NCBI RefSeq assembly: GCF_020886775.1 | Contig: NZ_AP024525.1 | Location: 2,108,001-2,172,000, forward strand | Length of the DNA stretch: 64,000 nt | Direction of reading: 5' to 3' | DNA from: Sinomonas cyclohexanicum | Lineage (GTDB): Bacteria > Actinomycetota > Actinomycetes > Actinomycetales > Micrococcaceae | Part shown: in pieces, positions 55,239-63,203 of the stretch | How the letters are laid out: the number at the start of each line of letters is the position of its first letter | How positions within the stretch are numbered: position 1 is the first letter of the stretch | The notes under the pieces: model-generated | What the model was told of the DNA's origin: nothing | The model's database searches: none | Seen by the model: only the letters and a program-made list of their open reading frames with translations | Program-made: the position numbers and the translations under genes

Positions 55239-56060
55239 TCACCCGGTCGGCCACCCACAGGCTGCGGCGACGAACGCGTAGATGGCCGCCCGCAGCCCGG
55301 GCGGCGCGGCGAGCTTCACGACCCCCGTCTGCCCGCTCGCCGCGAGGGTGAGCGGCAGCACCGTGCCGACCTTGTCCTCAGCGACGGCATGCGGGTCGCA
55401 CCGGGCAGGCCGAACGGCGAGCCTCACCTCTGTGCCGGGGGAGAGCACGACGCCGCGCGGCCACGGCTGCCCGGGGTCCTCGTCCAGGAGGGTGGTTCCG
55501 GATACGGACGTGAGGATCGGCGATGCCGCGGGCGGCGGGCCGGGGGGCGCGCCCGCGCGGACGGTCAGGATGGCGACCCCGGGCTCCGGGCCGGGAGCGA
55601 GCGCGTCATCGAGGCTGAGGGAGGCGTGGGAGGCCACCCTCGCGGCGAAGCAGCCGTCCGGGTGGATCCGGGCCAGCACCCCGTGGGGGTCGTCGGCGGC
55701 CACGCGGCGCTCCGTGCCATCGGCGAGCCCGACGCGGACGGTGGGTGCGGCGTCCTGGGAGCCGTCGCACCGGGGCGCTGCGGCGACTGCGGGCAAGCTG
55801 ATGGTCTGCCCCGGCGCGAACTGGGTCGAGCCGGCCCAGGCCGTGCCATCCGAGAACCGCGGGTCGCTGAGGGCGGCGCTCACCACCGTGAACTCCGCCG
55901 AGCCGGTGTCCGTGAGCTGCAGGACGATGGTCCCGGTCGCGTACCCGTCTCGGAACTGGTCCACCGTGGCCCGCAGGCCCGGCCCCGCCGTCGAGCAGGA
56001 ACTCGCCGCGAGGACCGTGAGGACTGCGAGCTGTGCGAGGACCCTGCCCGCTGACCGCAT
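55239..56060 (-). CDS. Putative lipoprotein of unknown function
   Basis: A 273-residue protein with a signal peptide ending in a lipobox-like AASSC. The remainder is beta-rich (QFRDGYATGTIVLQLTDTGSAEFTVVSAALSDPRF), with four further Cys that may form disulfides. No family is recognised. ATG 56060 is 6 nt after TACGCT (complement of 56067-56072). It lies 4 bp after the LysR gene stop, in the same direction. Confidence 0.75.
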   Translation of the reverse strand: MRSAGRVLAQLAVLTVLAASSCSTAGPGLRATVDQFRDGYATGTIVLQLTDTGSAEFTVVSAALSDPRFSDGTAWAGSTQFAPGQTISLPAVAAAPRCDGSQDAAPTVRVGLADGTERRVAADDPHGVLARIHPDGCFAARVASHASLSLDDALAPGPEPGVAILTVRAGAPPGPPPAASPILTSVSGTTLLDEDPGQPWPRGVVLSPGTEVRLAVRPARCDPHAVAEDKVGTVLPLTLAASGQTGVVKLAAPPGLRAAIYAFVAAACGWPTG

Positions 56061-56064
56061 GGAC

Positions 56065-56952
56065 CTAGCGTACGGCCGCGACGATCTCGAGGAACTCACG
56101 CGCCGGCCCCTCGAGCGGCGTGCCCGCGTGCCACACCGCGCGCAGCACGCGCGCCAACTGCATTTCCGGCGTCGGGACCTCCACGAGCCGACCGCCGCGC
56201 AGGGCGCCCTGGACCGCGAGCCTGCTCACGACGCCGGGGCCCAGGCCCGCGGCCACGCTCGCCGCGAGCGCGGCGTTGCTGCCCACCTCGAAGCGCGGCC
56301 CGGTGCCGAACGGTGCGAGGGCCAGATCTGCCGTCTGCCGAGTCCCCGACCCCGGCTCCCGCACCACGAGCCCCGCCGCGGCGACAGCGCGCGGCGCGAT
56401 GTCGCCGTCGTGCGCCCAGGGATGGTCCGGGCGCACGATCACCACGAGCTCGTCCCGCCCCACGTCGAGGTACCGGAACCCGGTCTGGACGGTGGGGCCC
56501 TCGACGAAGCCCAGATCGGCCGCGCCGGAGCGGACGCGGTCGAAGACCTCGTCGGAGTTGCCCACGTCGAGGGTCGTCGTCACCCCGGCGAGGCGCTGCT
56601 GGGCGGTGGCGAGCCACCCGGGCATGAGGTGCTCGGCCACGGTGAGGGACGCGCACAGGTGCAGGGAGCCGCGGCCGCCCTCGAGGGCTGCGACTGCGCG
56701 CGTGAGGCTCTCCGCCGCCTCGACGACCTCGGCGGCGAGGCCGGCCACGACCCGGCCGCGGTCCGTGAGGCTCGTGCCGCGCGGGGTCCGGCGCGCGAGC
56801 GGAAAGCCCGCCGAACGCTCCATCTGCTCGAGGAGCCGCGATGCGTTCGGCTGCGCCATGTCCGTGGCCCTCGCCGCGGCCCCGATGCTGCCCTCGGCGG
56901 CGAGGGCCGCGAGGAAGCGGTAGTGCCGGAGGTCCCAGTCGCGCACAGCCAT
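56065..56952 (-). CDS. LysR-type transcription regulator
   Basis: A 295-residue regulator. The winged helix near residues 6-65 contains FLAALAAEGSIGAAARATDMAQPNASRLLEQMERSAGFPLARRTPRG. The effector domain starts near 90. It is divergent from a YeiH family transporter gene, a common pairing, and is likely its regulator. ATG 56952 is 6 nt after TATGCT (complement of 56959-56964); a longer frame upstream is rejected. Confidence 0.92.
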   Translation of the reverse strand: MAVRDWDLRHYRFLAALAAEGSIGAAARATDMAQPNASRLLEQMERSAGFPLARRTPRGTSLTDRGRVVAGLAAEVVEAAESLTRAVAALEGGRGSLHLCASLTVAEHLMPGWLATAQQRLAGVTTTLDVGNSDEVFDRVRSGAADLGFVEGPTVQTGFRYLDVGRDELVVIVRPDHPWAHDGDIAPRAVAAAGLVVREPGSGTRQTADLALAPFGTGPRFEVGSNAALAASVAAGLGPGVVSRLAVQGALRGGRLVEVPTPEMQLARVLRAVWHAGTPLEGPAREFLEIVAAVR

Positions 56953-56958
56953 ATCGTC

Positions 56959-57018
56959 AGCATATGGGATGCATGCCGGATCGGCGGCTACTGGCCGTGC
57001 ACGGTCGCCGGGAGGATG
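56959..57018. promoter_or_regulatory. Divergent control region of the LysR and YeiH genes
   Basis: It contains the LysR -10 box (56959-56964), a perfect palindrome CCGTGCACGG (56995-57004) and the GGAGG of the transporter gene. The palindrome is a candidate LysR site. Confidence 0.45.
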
Positions 57019-57023
57019 GAACC

Positions 57024-58058
57024 ATGCCAGCCACAGGATCCAGCACAGCGACCCAGAGCCAGATCCCCCGCACACCGGTGCCCGGGACGGTTCTGCGGAT
57101 CGTCCCGGGGCTCGCGGTCGCGCTCGCCGGGGCGCTGGCCGCCGTCGGCACGGCCGCGCTGATCCCGGGCCTGAGCCCGCTCCTGGTCGCGATCGTGCTC
57201 GGCATCGCCGCGCGCAACATGGGCCTCCTGCCGGAACGGCTCGCGCCCGGACTCGCGTTCGCCGGGCGGGTGCCGCTGCGCCTCGGGATCGTGGTGCTCG
57301 GCCTCCAGCTGTCCCTCAAGGACCTCGCGTCCCTGGGCTGGGGCGTCCCGGCGCTCGCGGTGTGCGTCGTGGTCGTCGGCATCCTCGCCACGGTGCTGCT
57401 TGGGCGGCTGCTCCGCGTGCCGCGCCGGCAGGCCCTGCTCGTGGCCTGCGGCTTCTCGATCTGCGGGGCGGCCGCAGTGGCCGGCGTCGAATCCGTCGTG
57501 GACGCCGACGAGGAGGAGACCGTGACCGCCGTCGCCCTCGTGGTCCTGTTCGGCACGCTCATGATCCCGATCGTCCCGGTCCTTGCGGGACTGATCGGCC
57601 TCGATTCCCGGGTCGGCGCGGTGTGGGCCGGGGCAAGTGTGCACGAGGTCGCCCAGGTTGTCGCGGTGGGCGGCCTGCTCGGCGGCGGCGCGCTCGGGGT
57701 CGCCGTGACCGTCAAGCTGGCCCGGGTCCTCATGCTTGCACCCGTCGCCGCGGTCCTGTCCTGGCGGCAGCGGCGCAGCGGGCCCGCAGGCGGCAGGCGC
57801 CCGCCGCTTGTGCCGCTGTTCGTGCTCGGGTTCGTCGCGCTCGTCGCAGTGCGCAGCCTCATGCCCCTTCCCGCGGGGGCCCTCGGCGCGGCCTCAGGCG
57901 TGCAGGCCTTCCTGCTCACGACGGCGATGTTCGGCCTAGGTGCCGGCGTCCGGATCCGATCCCTCGTGGCTCGCGGCGGACGCACCCTCGCGCTCGCCGC
58001 CTGTTCCACGCTCGTGGTGGGCACTGTGGGCCTCGTCGGGGCCCTGGCGATCGCCTGA
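57024..58058 (+). CDS. YeiH family putative sulfate exporter
   Basis: A 344-residue membrane protein with about ten hydrophobic segments and the family motifs LLVAIVLGIAARNMG, LRLGIVVLGLQLSLKDL, FSICGAAAVAGVESVV and AVWAGASVHEVAQVVAVGG. YeiH proteins are annotated as sulfate exporters with limited experimental support. ATG 57024 follows GGAGG. It is probably under control of the divergent LysR protein. Confidence 0.9.
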   Translation: MPATGSSTATQSQIPRTPVPGTVLRIVPGLAVALAGALAAVGTAALIPGLSPLLVAIVLGIAARNMGLLPERLAPGLAFAGRVPLRLGIVVLGLQLSLKDLASLGWGVPALAVCVVVVGILATVLLGRLLRVPRRQALLVACGFSICGAAAVAGVESVVDADEEETVTAVALVVLFGTLMIPIVPVLAGLIGLDSRVGAVWAGASVHEVAQVVAVGGLLGGGALGVAVTVKLARVLMLAPVAAVLSWRQRRSGPAGGRRPPLVPLFVLGFVALVAVRSLMPLPAGALGAASGVQAFLLTTAMFGLGAGVRIRSLVARGGRTLALAACSTLVVGTVGLVGALAIA

Positions 58059-58139
58059 CACCTCGCGATCGCCTGACGCTCAGCTGGGCCACAGCTGGGA
58101 GCTCTCTGGCGCATAGGCCCCGTCCTTACGCTGGGGCAC

Positions 58140-59651
58140 ATGATCAGGGTCAGCCGCCGCCATTTCATCCAGGGTGCCGGACTCGCCGTCGTCGGCGCGG
58201 TAGCCGGCGCGGGCGTCGCCCGCTCGAGCATCTTCCCCCTGCCGCAAAGCGCCGCCGCAGCGACGCCCGCTCCCTCCGCCTCGCCGTCCGCGTCCCCCGC
58301 CGCGGCCACCGGACTCCCGGACCGGACCTTCATGAGCACCAAGCTCACCGCGCCTCACGTGAGCATCTGGAACGACTCCGCGACGGCTCCGGGGCTGCTC
58401 TTCACGGGGCCCATGGGCCATGGGACCAACGGGCTCATCATGGACAACGCCGGCACGCCCGTGTGGATGGAACCCACCGGCGCCGGGGTCACCGACCTGC
58501 GCGTCCAGAGCTACAGAGGCCAGCCCGTCCTGACGTACTGGAGCGGGAAGGGGATCGGCGGCCACGGCGAGGGCGTGGGCATCATCAAGGACTCCACATA
58601 CACGACCATCGCCCAGGTCTCCACCGGCGGCGGCCTCAAGGCAGACCTGCACGAGTTCACGCTCACCCAGGCTGGAACCGCGCTCATGACCTCGTACCCG
58701 ACGGTGCAGGCCGACCTCACGTCCGTGGGCGGGCCTGCCACTGGATACTTCTTCGACTGCCGGGTGCAGGAGGTGGACGTCGCCACGGGCGGGGTCCTCT
58801 TCGACTGGACCGCGTCCGAGCACATCGACTTCGCCGAGTCGTTCATCAGGCCCTCGGACGATCCGGCCGCCAACGGCACGTCGGCGGCCAAGGCCTACGA
58901 CCCGTTCCACGTCAATTCGGTGGACCGCCGGGCCGACGGGTATCTCGTCTCGTCGCGCCACACCCACACGGCATACCTCGTCACCCCGGCCGGCGAGATC
59001 ATCTGGCGCCTCGGCGGGAAGCGGAGCGACTTCGCCATCCCCGCCGAGGCGGCCTTCGCATGGCAGCACGACGTGCGGCAGCGGCCCAACGGCGTCGTGA
59101 GCATGTTCGACAACCACTTCAAGGACGGGACGACCGGCACCTCGCGAGGACTCATCCTCGCCGTGGACGAGAAGGCACGGACCGTCACGCTCAAGCTCGC
59201 CCTCGCCCACGGCGGCCACCGTGGCAACGCCATGGGCAACGTGCAGTTCCTCGACAACGGGCACTACATGGTCGGATGGGGATCCGATCCGGCCGCGACG
59301 GAGTTCGCGGCGGACGGCACCGCCATCGCGGAGGCCACCGGGATCGGAGGCGGCTGCTACCGGGCCTACCGCCACGAATGGACGGCCACGCCCACGACTC
59401 CGCCCGAGGTCGCCGTGGTGCACGGCAACGGGTCCACGATGCAGGCCTACGCGAGCTGGAACGGGGCCACCGAGGTGTCTAGCTGGCGGTTCCTCACCGG
59501 CCCGGACCCCGCGTCGCTCTCGGAGGCCGCGGTCATCAGGAAGCGCGGATTCGAGACGAACGCGGCCGTGGCCGCGGCGCCGCACCTCGCCGTCCAGGCG
59601 CTCGACACGAAGGGCGACGTGCTGGCCACGTCGGTGGTCATCGCGGCGTAG
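58140..59651 (+). CDS. Tat-exported arylsulfotransferase-like (ASST) protein
   Basis: A 503-residue exported protein. A twin-arginine signal (VSRRHFIQGAGLAVVGAVAGAG) and an Ala/Ser/Pro linker precede the domain. The body (about 75-400) shows the beta-propeller pattern of arylsulfotransferase proteins, with DLHEFTLTQAGTALMTSY, DPFHVNSVDRRADGYLVSSRHTHTAYLV and WQHDVRQRPNGVVSMFDN. The conserved His residues (HE, HVN, RHTH, QHD) fit the active site, but the donor is unknown. ATG is 7 nt after TACGCT (58127-58132). Confidence 0.88.
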   Translation: MIRVSRRHFIQGAGLAVVGAVAGAGVARSSIFPLPQSAAAATPAPSASPSASPAAATGLPDRTFMSTKLTAPHVSIWNDSATAPGLLFTGPMGHGTNGLIMDNAGTPVWMEPTGAGVTDLRVQSYRGQPVLTYWSGKGIGGHGEGVGIIKDSTYTTIAQVSTGGGLKADLHEFTLTQAGTALMTSYPTVQADLTSVGGPATGYFFDCRVQEVDVATGGVLFDWTASEHIDFAESFIRPSDDPAANGTSAAKAYDPFHVNSVDRRADGYLVSSRHTHTAYLVTPAGEIIWRLGGKRSDFAIPAEAAFAWQHDVRQRPNGVVSMFDNHFKDGTTGTSRGLILAVDEKARTVTLKLALAHGGHRGNAMGNVQFLDNGHYMVGWGSDPAATEFAADGTAIAEATGIGGGCYRAYRHEWTATPTTPPEVAVVHGNGSTMQAYASWNGATEVSSWRFLTGPDPASLSEAAVIRKRGFETNAAVAAAPHLAVQALDTKGDVLATSVVIAA

Positions 59652-59684
59652 GCTGGGGCCCTGAAGCTCACCTCCGGAGGCCCC

Positions 59685-60662
59685 ATGACCGCCGCCCGCC
59701 ACGACCACGGGTTGGGTGTGGCCTGCGTGCTCGGCGCCTCGATCCTGTGGGGCACCACCGGGACCGCCTCCGCGCTCGCGCCCACGGTGCCGCCCCTCGC
59801 GGTCGGTTCCGCGTCCATGGGCTTTGGTGGGCTCCTGCTCGCCGCGACGTCCGCGCCCCGGATCGTGCGGAGCCGCTCGCAGGTGGCACGATCGTGGCGC
59901 CTCGTCGCGATCGGGGCCCTCGCGGTTCTCGTGTACGCCCTCGCGTTCTACACGTCGATGCGGCTCGCCGGCGTGGCGGTGGGGACGGCCGTCTCGATCG
60001 GTGGAGCGCCCGTGGCCGCGGCGCTGCTCGAGCGTATCCTCGACGGCCGCAGGCTCTCGGGCCGCTGGGCCGCGGGCGCCGCACTGGGCATCGCGGGAGC
60101 GGTGGTCCTGTGCCTGGCCCGCGGCGGCGTCCCCTCAGATGCAGCAGCCGGCGCTGCCGCGTCCGGCGAGGCGGCCCAGACGGTGGCCGGCGTTGCCCTC
60201 GGAGCGGTCGCCGCGGCGTCGTACGCGCTGTACTCCTTCACGAGCCACCGCCTCATCCGCGCCGGGCTGTCCTCACGCGCCGCGGTCGGCGCGACGTTCG
60301 GCGTGGCCGCCCTCGGCCTGCTCGTGGTCCTCGCCGCAACGGGCGGGGCGTTGCTCGAGTCCTGGCGGAACGTCGCGGTCGGCGCCTACCTCGCCGGGAT
60401 CCCGATGTTCCTCGGCTACATCCTGTTCGGGTGGGGCCTCAGCCGCGTCTCCGCGAGCACCGCGACGACCGTCTCGCTCGCGGAGCCCGTAGTCGCCGCT
60501 GCGCTCGCCGTTGCCGTGGTGGGGGAGAGGCTGCCCATACTCGGATGGTTCGGGATGGTGCTCATCGTCGGGTGTCTGGCCGTCCTGACGCTGCCGCTGC
60601 CAGACTGGTCGCGACGGCGCCGCCGCGGGTTCGGGCCCGCCGAGGCGGAAGCGGAGGGGTAG
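59685..60662 (+). CDS. EamA family (DMT superfamily) transporter
   Basis: A 325-residue protein with ten transmembrane segments in two EamA repeats, the first from about 8 to 145 and the second from about 170 to 310. GASILWGTTGTASALAP and STATTVSLAEPVVAAALAVAVVGERL are typical. It probably exports a small metabolite or amino acid. ATG follows GGAGG. It is followed 2 bp later by the PHP gene. Confidence 0.9.
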   Translation: MTAARHDHGLGVACVLGASILWGTTGTASALAPTVPPLAVGSASMGFGGLLLAATSAPRIVRSRSQVARSWRLVAIGALAVLVYALAFYTSMRLAGVAVGTAVSIGGAPVAAALLERILDGRRLSGRWAAGAALGIAGAVVLCLARGGVPSDAAAGAAASGEAAQTVAGVALGAVAAASYALYSFTSHRLIRAGLSSRAAVGATFGVAALGLLVVLAATGGALLESWRNVAVGAYLAGIPMFLGYILFGWGLSRVSASTATTVSLAEPVVAAALAVAVVGERLPILGWFGMVLIVGCLAVLTLPLPDWSRRRRRGFGPAEAEAEG

Positions 60663-60664
60663 CG

Positions 60665-61693
60665 GTGGATCCTGTCGAGGCGCTGCGTGAGATCGCGTTC
60701 TGGCTCGAGCGGGAGCAGGCAGAGGGGTACCGCGTGCGTGCGTTCCGCACCGCCGCCGGCATCGTCGCGGGGATGGAGCCCGAAGACGTCGCGGAGCGTG
60801 CCCGCGACGGGCGGCTGCGGCGGGTCAAGGGCATCGGCGACAGGACCTTCGCGGTGGTCCGCGAGGCGGTCGACGGCGGTGTTCCCGCCTATCTGGCCGA
60901 GCTGCGGCAACGCTCCGGCGAGCCCCTGGCCGGGAGTGAAGGCGGCGCGGGACTGCACGCGCTCCTCCTCGGGGACCTCCACTCGCACACGGACGCCTCG
61001 GATGGCACGGCGCCGCTGGAGGAGATGGCGCAGGCCGCGCGCTGGCTGGGCCGGTCCTACCAGGCAGTGACTGACCACTCGCCGAGCCTCACGATCGCCC
61101 ACGGGCTCGACGCCGAACGGCTCGCACGGCAGCTCGACGATGTCGCGGAGGCCAATGAGTCTTCCGAGGACGGGTTCCGGCTGCTGGCCGGAATCGAGGT
61201 GGACATCCTCGAGGACGGCGCCCTCGACCAGACCCCGGCGATGCTCGGGCGGCTCGATGTGGTCGTGGCGAGCGTCCACTCGAAGCTCCGCTCCGAGTCC
61301 GGGCCCATGACACGGCGGATGCTCGCTGCCATCGAGGACCCGCACACGGACGTGCTCGGGCACTGCACCGGCCGGCTCGTCCAGGGCTCGCGCGGGACGC
61401 GCCCCGAGTCGCAGTTCGATGCAGGCCGTGTCTTCGCGGCGTGCGCCGCGAACGGCGTGGCAGTGGAGGTCAACTCGCGGCCCGAGCGGCAGGACCCGCC
61501 GGACCGCCTCATCCAGGCCGCGCTCGACGCCGGCTGCCTGTTCAGCATCGACACCGACGCCCACGCCCCCGGGCAGCTGGACTTCCTGCACTACGGCGCC
61601 GCGAGGGCGGCGGCGAACGGGGTCCCCGCCGAGCGGATCGTCACGACGTGGCCCGTGGAGCAGCTGCTCGCATGGACTGCGCGGCGGCGCTAG
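60665..61693 (+). CDS. PHP domain metal-dependent phosphoesterase with N-terminal helix-hairpin-helix domain
   Basis: A 342-residue protein. The N-terminal 90 residues (REIAFWLEREQAEGYRVRAFRTAAGIVAGM... RLRRVKGIGDRTFAVVREA) resemble the 8-kDa helix-hairpin-helix domain of DNA polymerase X. The PHP domain follows: DLHSHTDASDG, VTDHSPSLTIAHG, GIEVDIL, HCTGRL and IDTDAHAPGQLDFLHYG, with all metal ligands. This is the layout of bacterial PolX without its polymerase domain. It may be a nuclease in DNA repair or a phosphatase. The stop codon lies inside a nested palindrome. Confidence 0.88.
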   Translation: MDPVEALREIAFWLEREQAEGYRVRAFRTAAGIVAGMEPEDVAERARDGRLRRVKGIGDRTFAVVREAVDGGVPAYLAELRQRSGEPLAGSEGGAGLHALLLGDLHSHTDASDGTAPLEEMAQAARWLGRSYQAVTDHSPSLTIAHGLDAERLARQLDDVAEANESSEDGFRLLAGIEVDILEDGALDQTPAMLGRLDVVVASVHSKLRSESGPMTRRMLAAIEDPHTDVLGHCTGRLVQGSRGTRPESQFDAGRVFAACAANGVAVEVNSRPERQDPPDRLIQAALDAGCLFSIDTDAHAPGQLDFLHYGAARAAANGVPAERIVTTWPVEQLLAWTARRR

Positions 61694-61755
61694 ACCGGTA
61701 CGTCATACTTTCTGTGGAGTCGGTCACAGAAAGGTTACGAACCGTACCGGTCTAG
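61690..61755. repeat. 66-bp nested palindrome at the end of the PHP gene
   Basis: The outer arms are a perfect 13-bp inverted repeat (CTAGACCGGTACG at 61690-61702, complement at 61743-61755). Inside lies a perfect 9-bp repeat (CTTTCTGTG at 61708-61716 with 61725-61733) around an 8-nt loop. As RNA it is a stable two-part hairpin with an asymmetric internal loop (5 and 9 nt). No T-tract follows, so a simple intrinsic terminator is unlikely. Confidence 0.85.
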
Positions 61756-61829
61756 ATATCATGATCAGGCAGGCTCAACGAGGAGTCGGCCGGGGCCACG
61801 CTCCTGACAGAAGAGAAAGCTTGAGACGC

Positions 61830-62006
61830 ATGACCTTTGACTCGCATTCCGTGACCCTCAAGATCTGGGATCCCTCGACCGTGGACCACACGCTCGAAGA
61901 GGCGATTTCCCATGTTTCCACGACCGCCGGTGCCCACCGCGACCACGTCAAGGTCACGCGCAGTGGCCCGGACGTCTTCACCGTGCACGTCGGCGACCTC
62001 GTCTGA
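61830..62006 (+). CDS. Small conserved-looking protein of unknown function
   Basis: A 58-residue soluble protein (MTFDSHSVTLKIWDP...VHVGDLV) with no recognised family. ATG 61830 has a weak AGAGAAAG upstream; an in-frame ATG at 61761 would add 23 residues and start just after the nested palindrome. A strong terminator follows, which supports a real transcript. Confidence 0.6.
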   Translation: MTFDSHSVTLKIWDPSTVDHTLEEAISHVSTTAGAHRDHVKVTRSGPDVFTVHVGDLV

Positions 62007-62021
62007 CGCTCCCGCGGCTTC

Positions 62022-62062
62022 GCGAGGGCGCCGTTCCAGCTGGGCTGGGACGGCGCCCTCGC
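62022..62062 (+). terminator. Strong hairpin terminator
   Basis: A 19-bp stem (62022-62040 with 62044-62062, one G-T pair) with a 3-nt loop lies just after the small gene. Confidence 0.7.
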
Positions 62063-62125
62063 TGTCTGACCGGGTGAGGCCGAATGGCACTTCCGCCGGG
62101 CCCTCAGGACGGCCACCGTTGAGCC

Positions 62126-63172
62126 ATGGCCGAGTCCGGGGGCGGTTCTGACGCACGACGGCGCCGGGTCCGCTCGCGCCTGATTCTCGCCGCCGTCACG
62201 CTCCTCGTCGTCGTGGGGGCGGCGGTGGGCACGTTCGTGCTCATGACCCCGCGCGGGGCGCCGGGCGAGGGAACCGCTCCCGGCCCCTCGGCGTCGGCCG
62301 GCCCGTCTGCGAGCGCGTCCGCGTCGCTCCCGGCGGTGGAGTCCGGCCCGCTGAACATCCTCGTGATGGGCAGCGACATCCGCGGGAACGCCCGCGAGGC
62401 GATCGCGGGCCAGCAGGCCAACGGCGGGGTCGCGGACCAGCGGGCGGACATGATCATGCTCATCCACGTCCAGGCCGACCACCGCAGGATCTTCGGCATC
62501 TCGATCATGCGGGACCTGTGGGTGGACATCCCCGGCCACGGTCCGTCGAAGATCAACGCTGGCCTCGCCCTCGCCGGCCCGCAGCTCGTGGCCGAGACGG
62601 TCAGCTCCCTGCTATCGGTCCGGATCGACCACTGGGCCCTTCTCGACTTCGACGGCTTCAAGGCCGTCACGGATGCGCTCGGGGGTGTGGACGTGAACGT
62701 CCCGGTCGCGTTCACCGCCACGTTCGACACGCACCACACGTTCTCCCAAGGCGTCAACCACCTCGATGGCCAAGCGGCGCTCGAGTTCGTCCGCGAGCGG
62801 TACGCCTTCCCCGATGGCGACTACCAGCGGGTGCGGGATCAGCAGGCCTTCGTTCGCAGTCTCGTCGCGCAGCTGCTTGCCACCGGTCGCGTGCGGGGCC
62901 CCGCCGAGGCGATGGGCGTCGTCGGCCTCGCCATGCCGTACGTGATCACGGACCCGGGCCTCGACGCGACGGGCCTCGCGGCCCTCGGATATGCGCTGCG
63001 CGAGGTCGATGCGTCGTCGAGCGCCTTCTTCACGCTGCCGACATCGGGCACCGGCACCTCGGCGGACGGCCAGTCGATCGTCGTACCGGACTACACGGGC
63101 ATCGCCGACGTCGCGAGGGCCCTTGGGTCCGACGCGCTGGGGGAGTACGCCGCGGCCCACGGGCTCTCGTAG
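62126..63172 (+). CDS. LytR-CpsA-Psr (LCP) family wall polymer ligase
   Basis: A 348-residue membrane protein with a cytoplasmic basic N-terminus, one transmembrane segment (about 18-40), a Ser/Ala linker and the LCP domain (about 75-280). The key Arg residues are seen in ISIMRDLWVDIPG and in VRERYAFPDGDYQRVRDQQAFV. LCP enzymes attach polyprenyl-linked glycopolymers to peptidoglycan or, in Actinobacteria, arabinogalactan-like polymers. No clear Shine-Dalgarno; start placed at ATG 62126. Confidence 0.92.
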   Translation: MAESGGGSDARRRRVRSRLILAAVTLLVVVGAAVGTFVLMTPRGAPGEGTAPGPSASAGPSASASASLPAVESGPLNILVMGSDIRGNAREAIAGQQANGGVADQRADMIMLIHVQADHRRIFGISIMRDLWVDIPGHGPSKINAGLALAGPQLVAETVSSLLSVRIDHWALLDFDGFKAVTDALGGVDVNVPVAFTATFDTHHTFSQGVNHLDGQAALEFVRERYAFPDGDYQRVRDQQAFVRSLVAQLLATGRVRGPAEAMGVVGLAMPYVITDPGLDATGLAALGYALREVDASSSAFFTLPTSGTGTSADGQSIVVPDYTGIADVARALGSDALGEYAAAHGLS

Positions 63173-63203
63173 CCTCCGGCGCCCGCCCGCCTAGACTGGC
63201 GCC

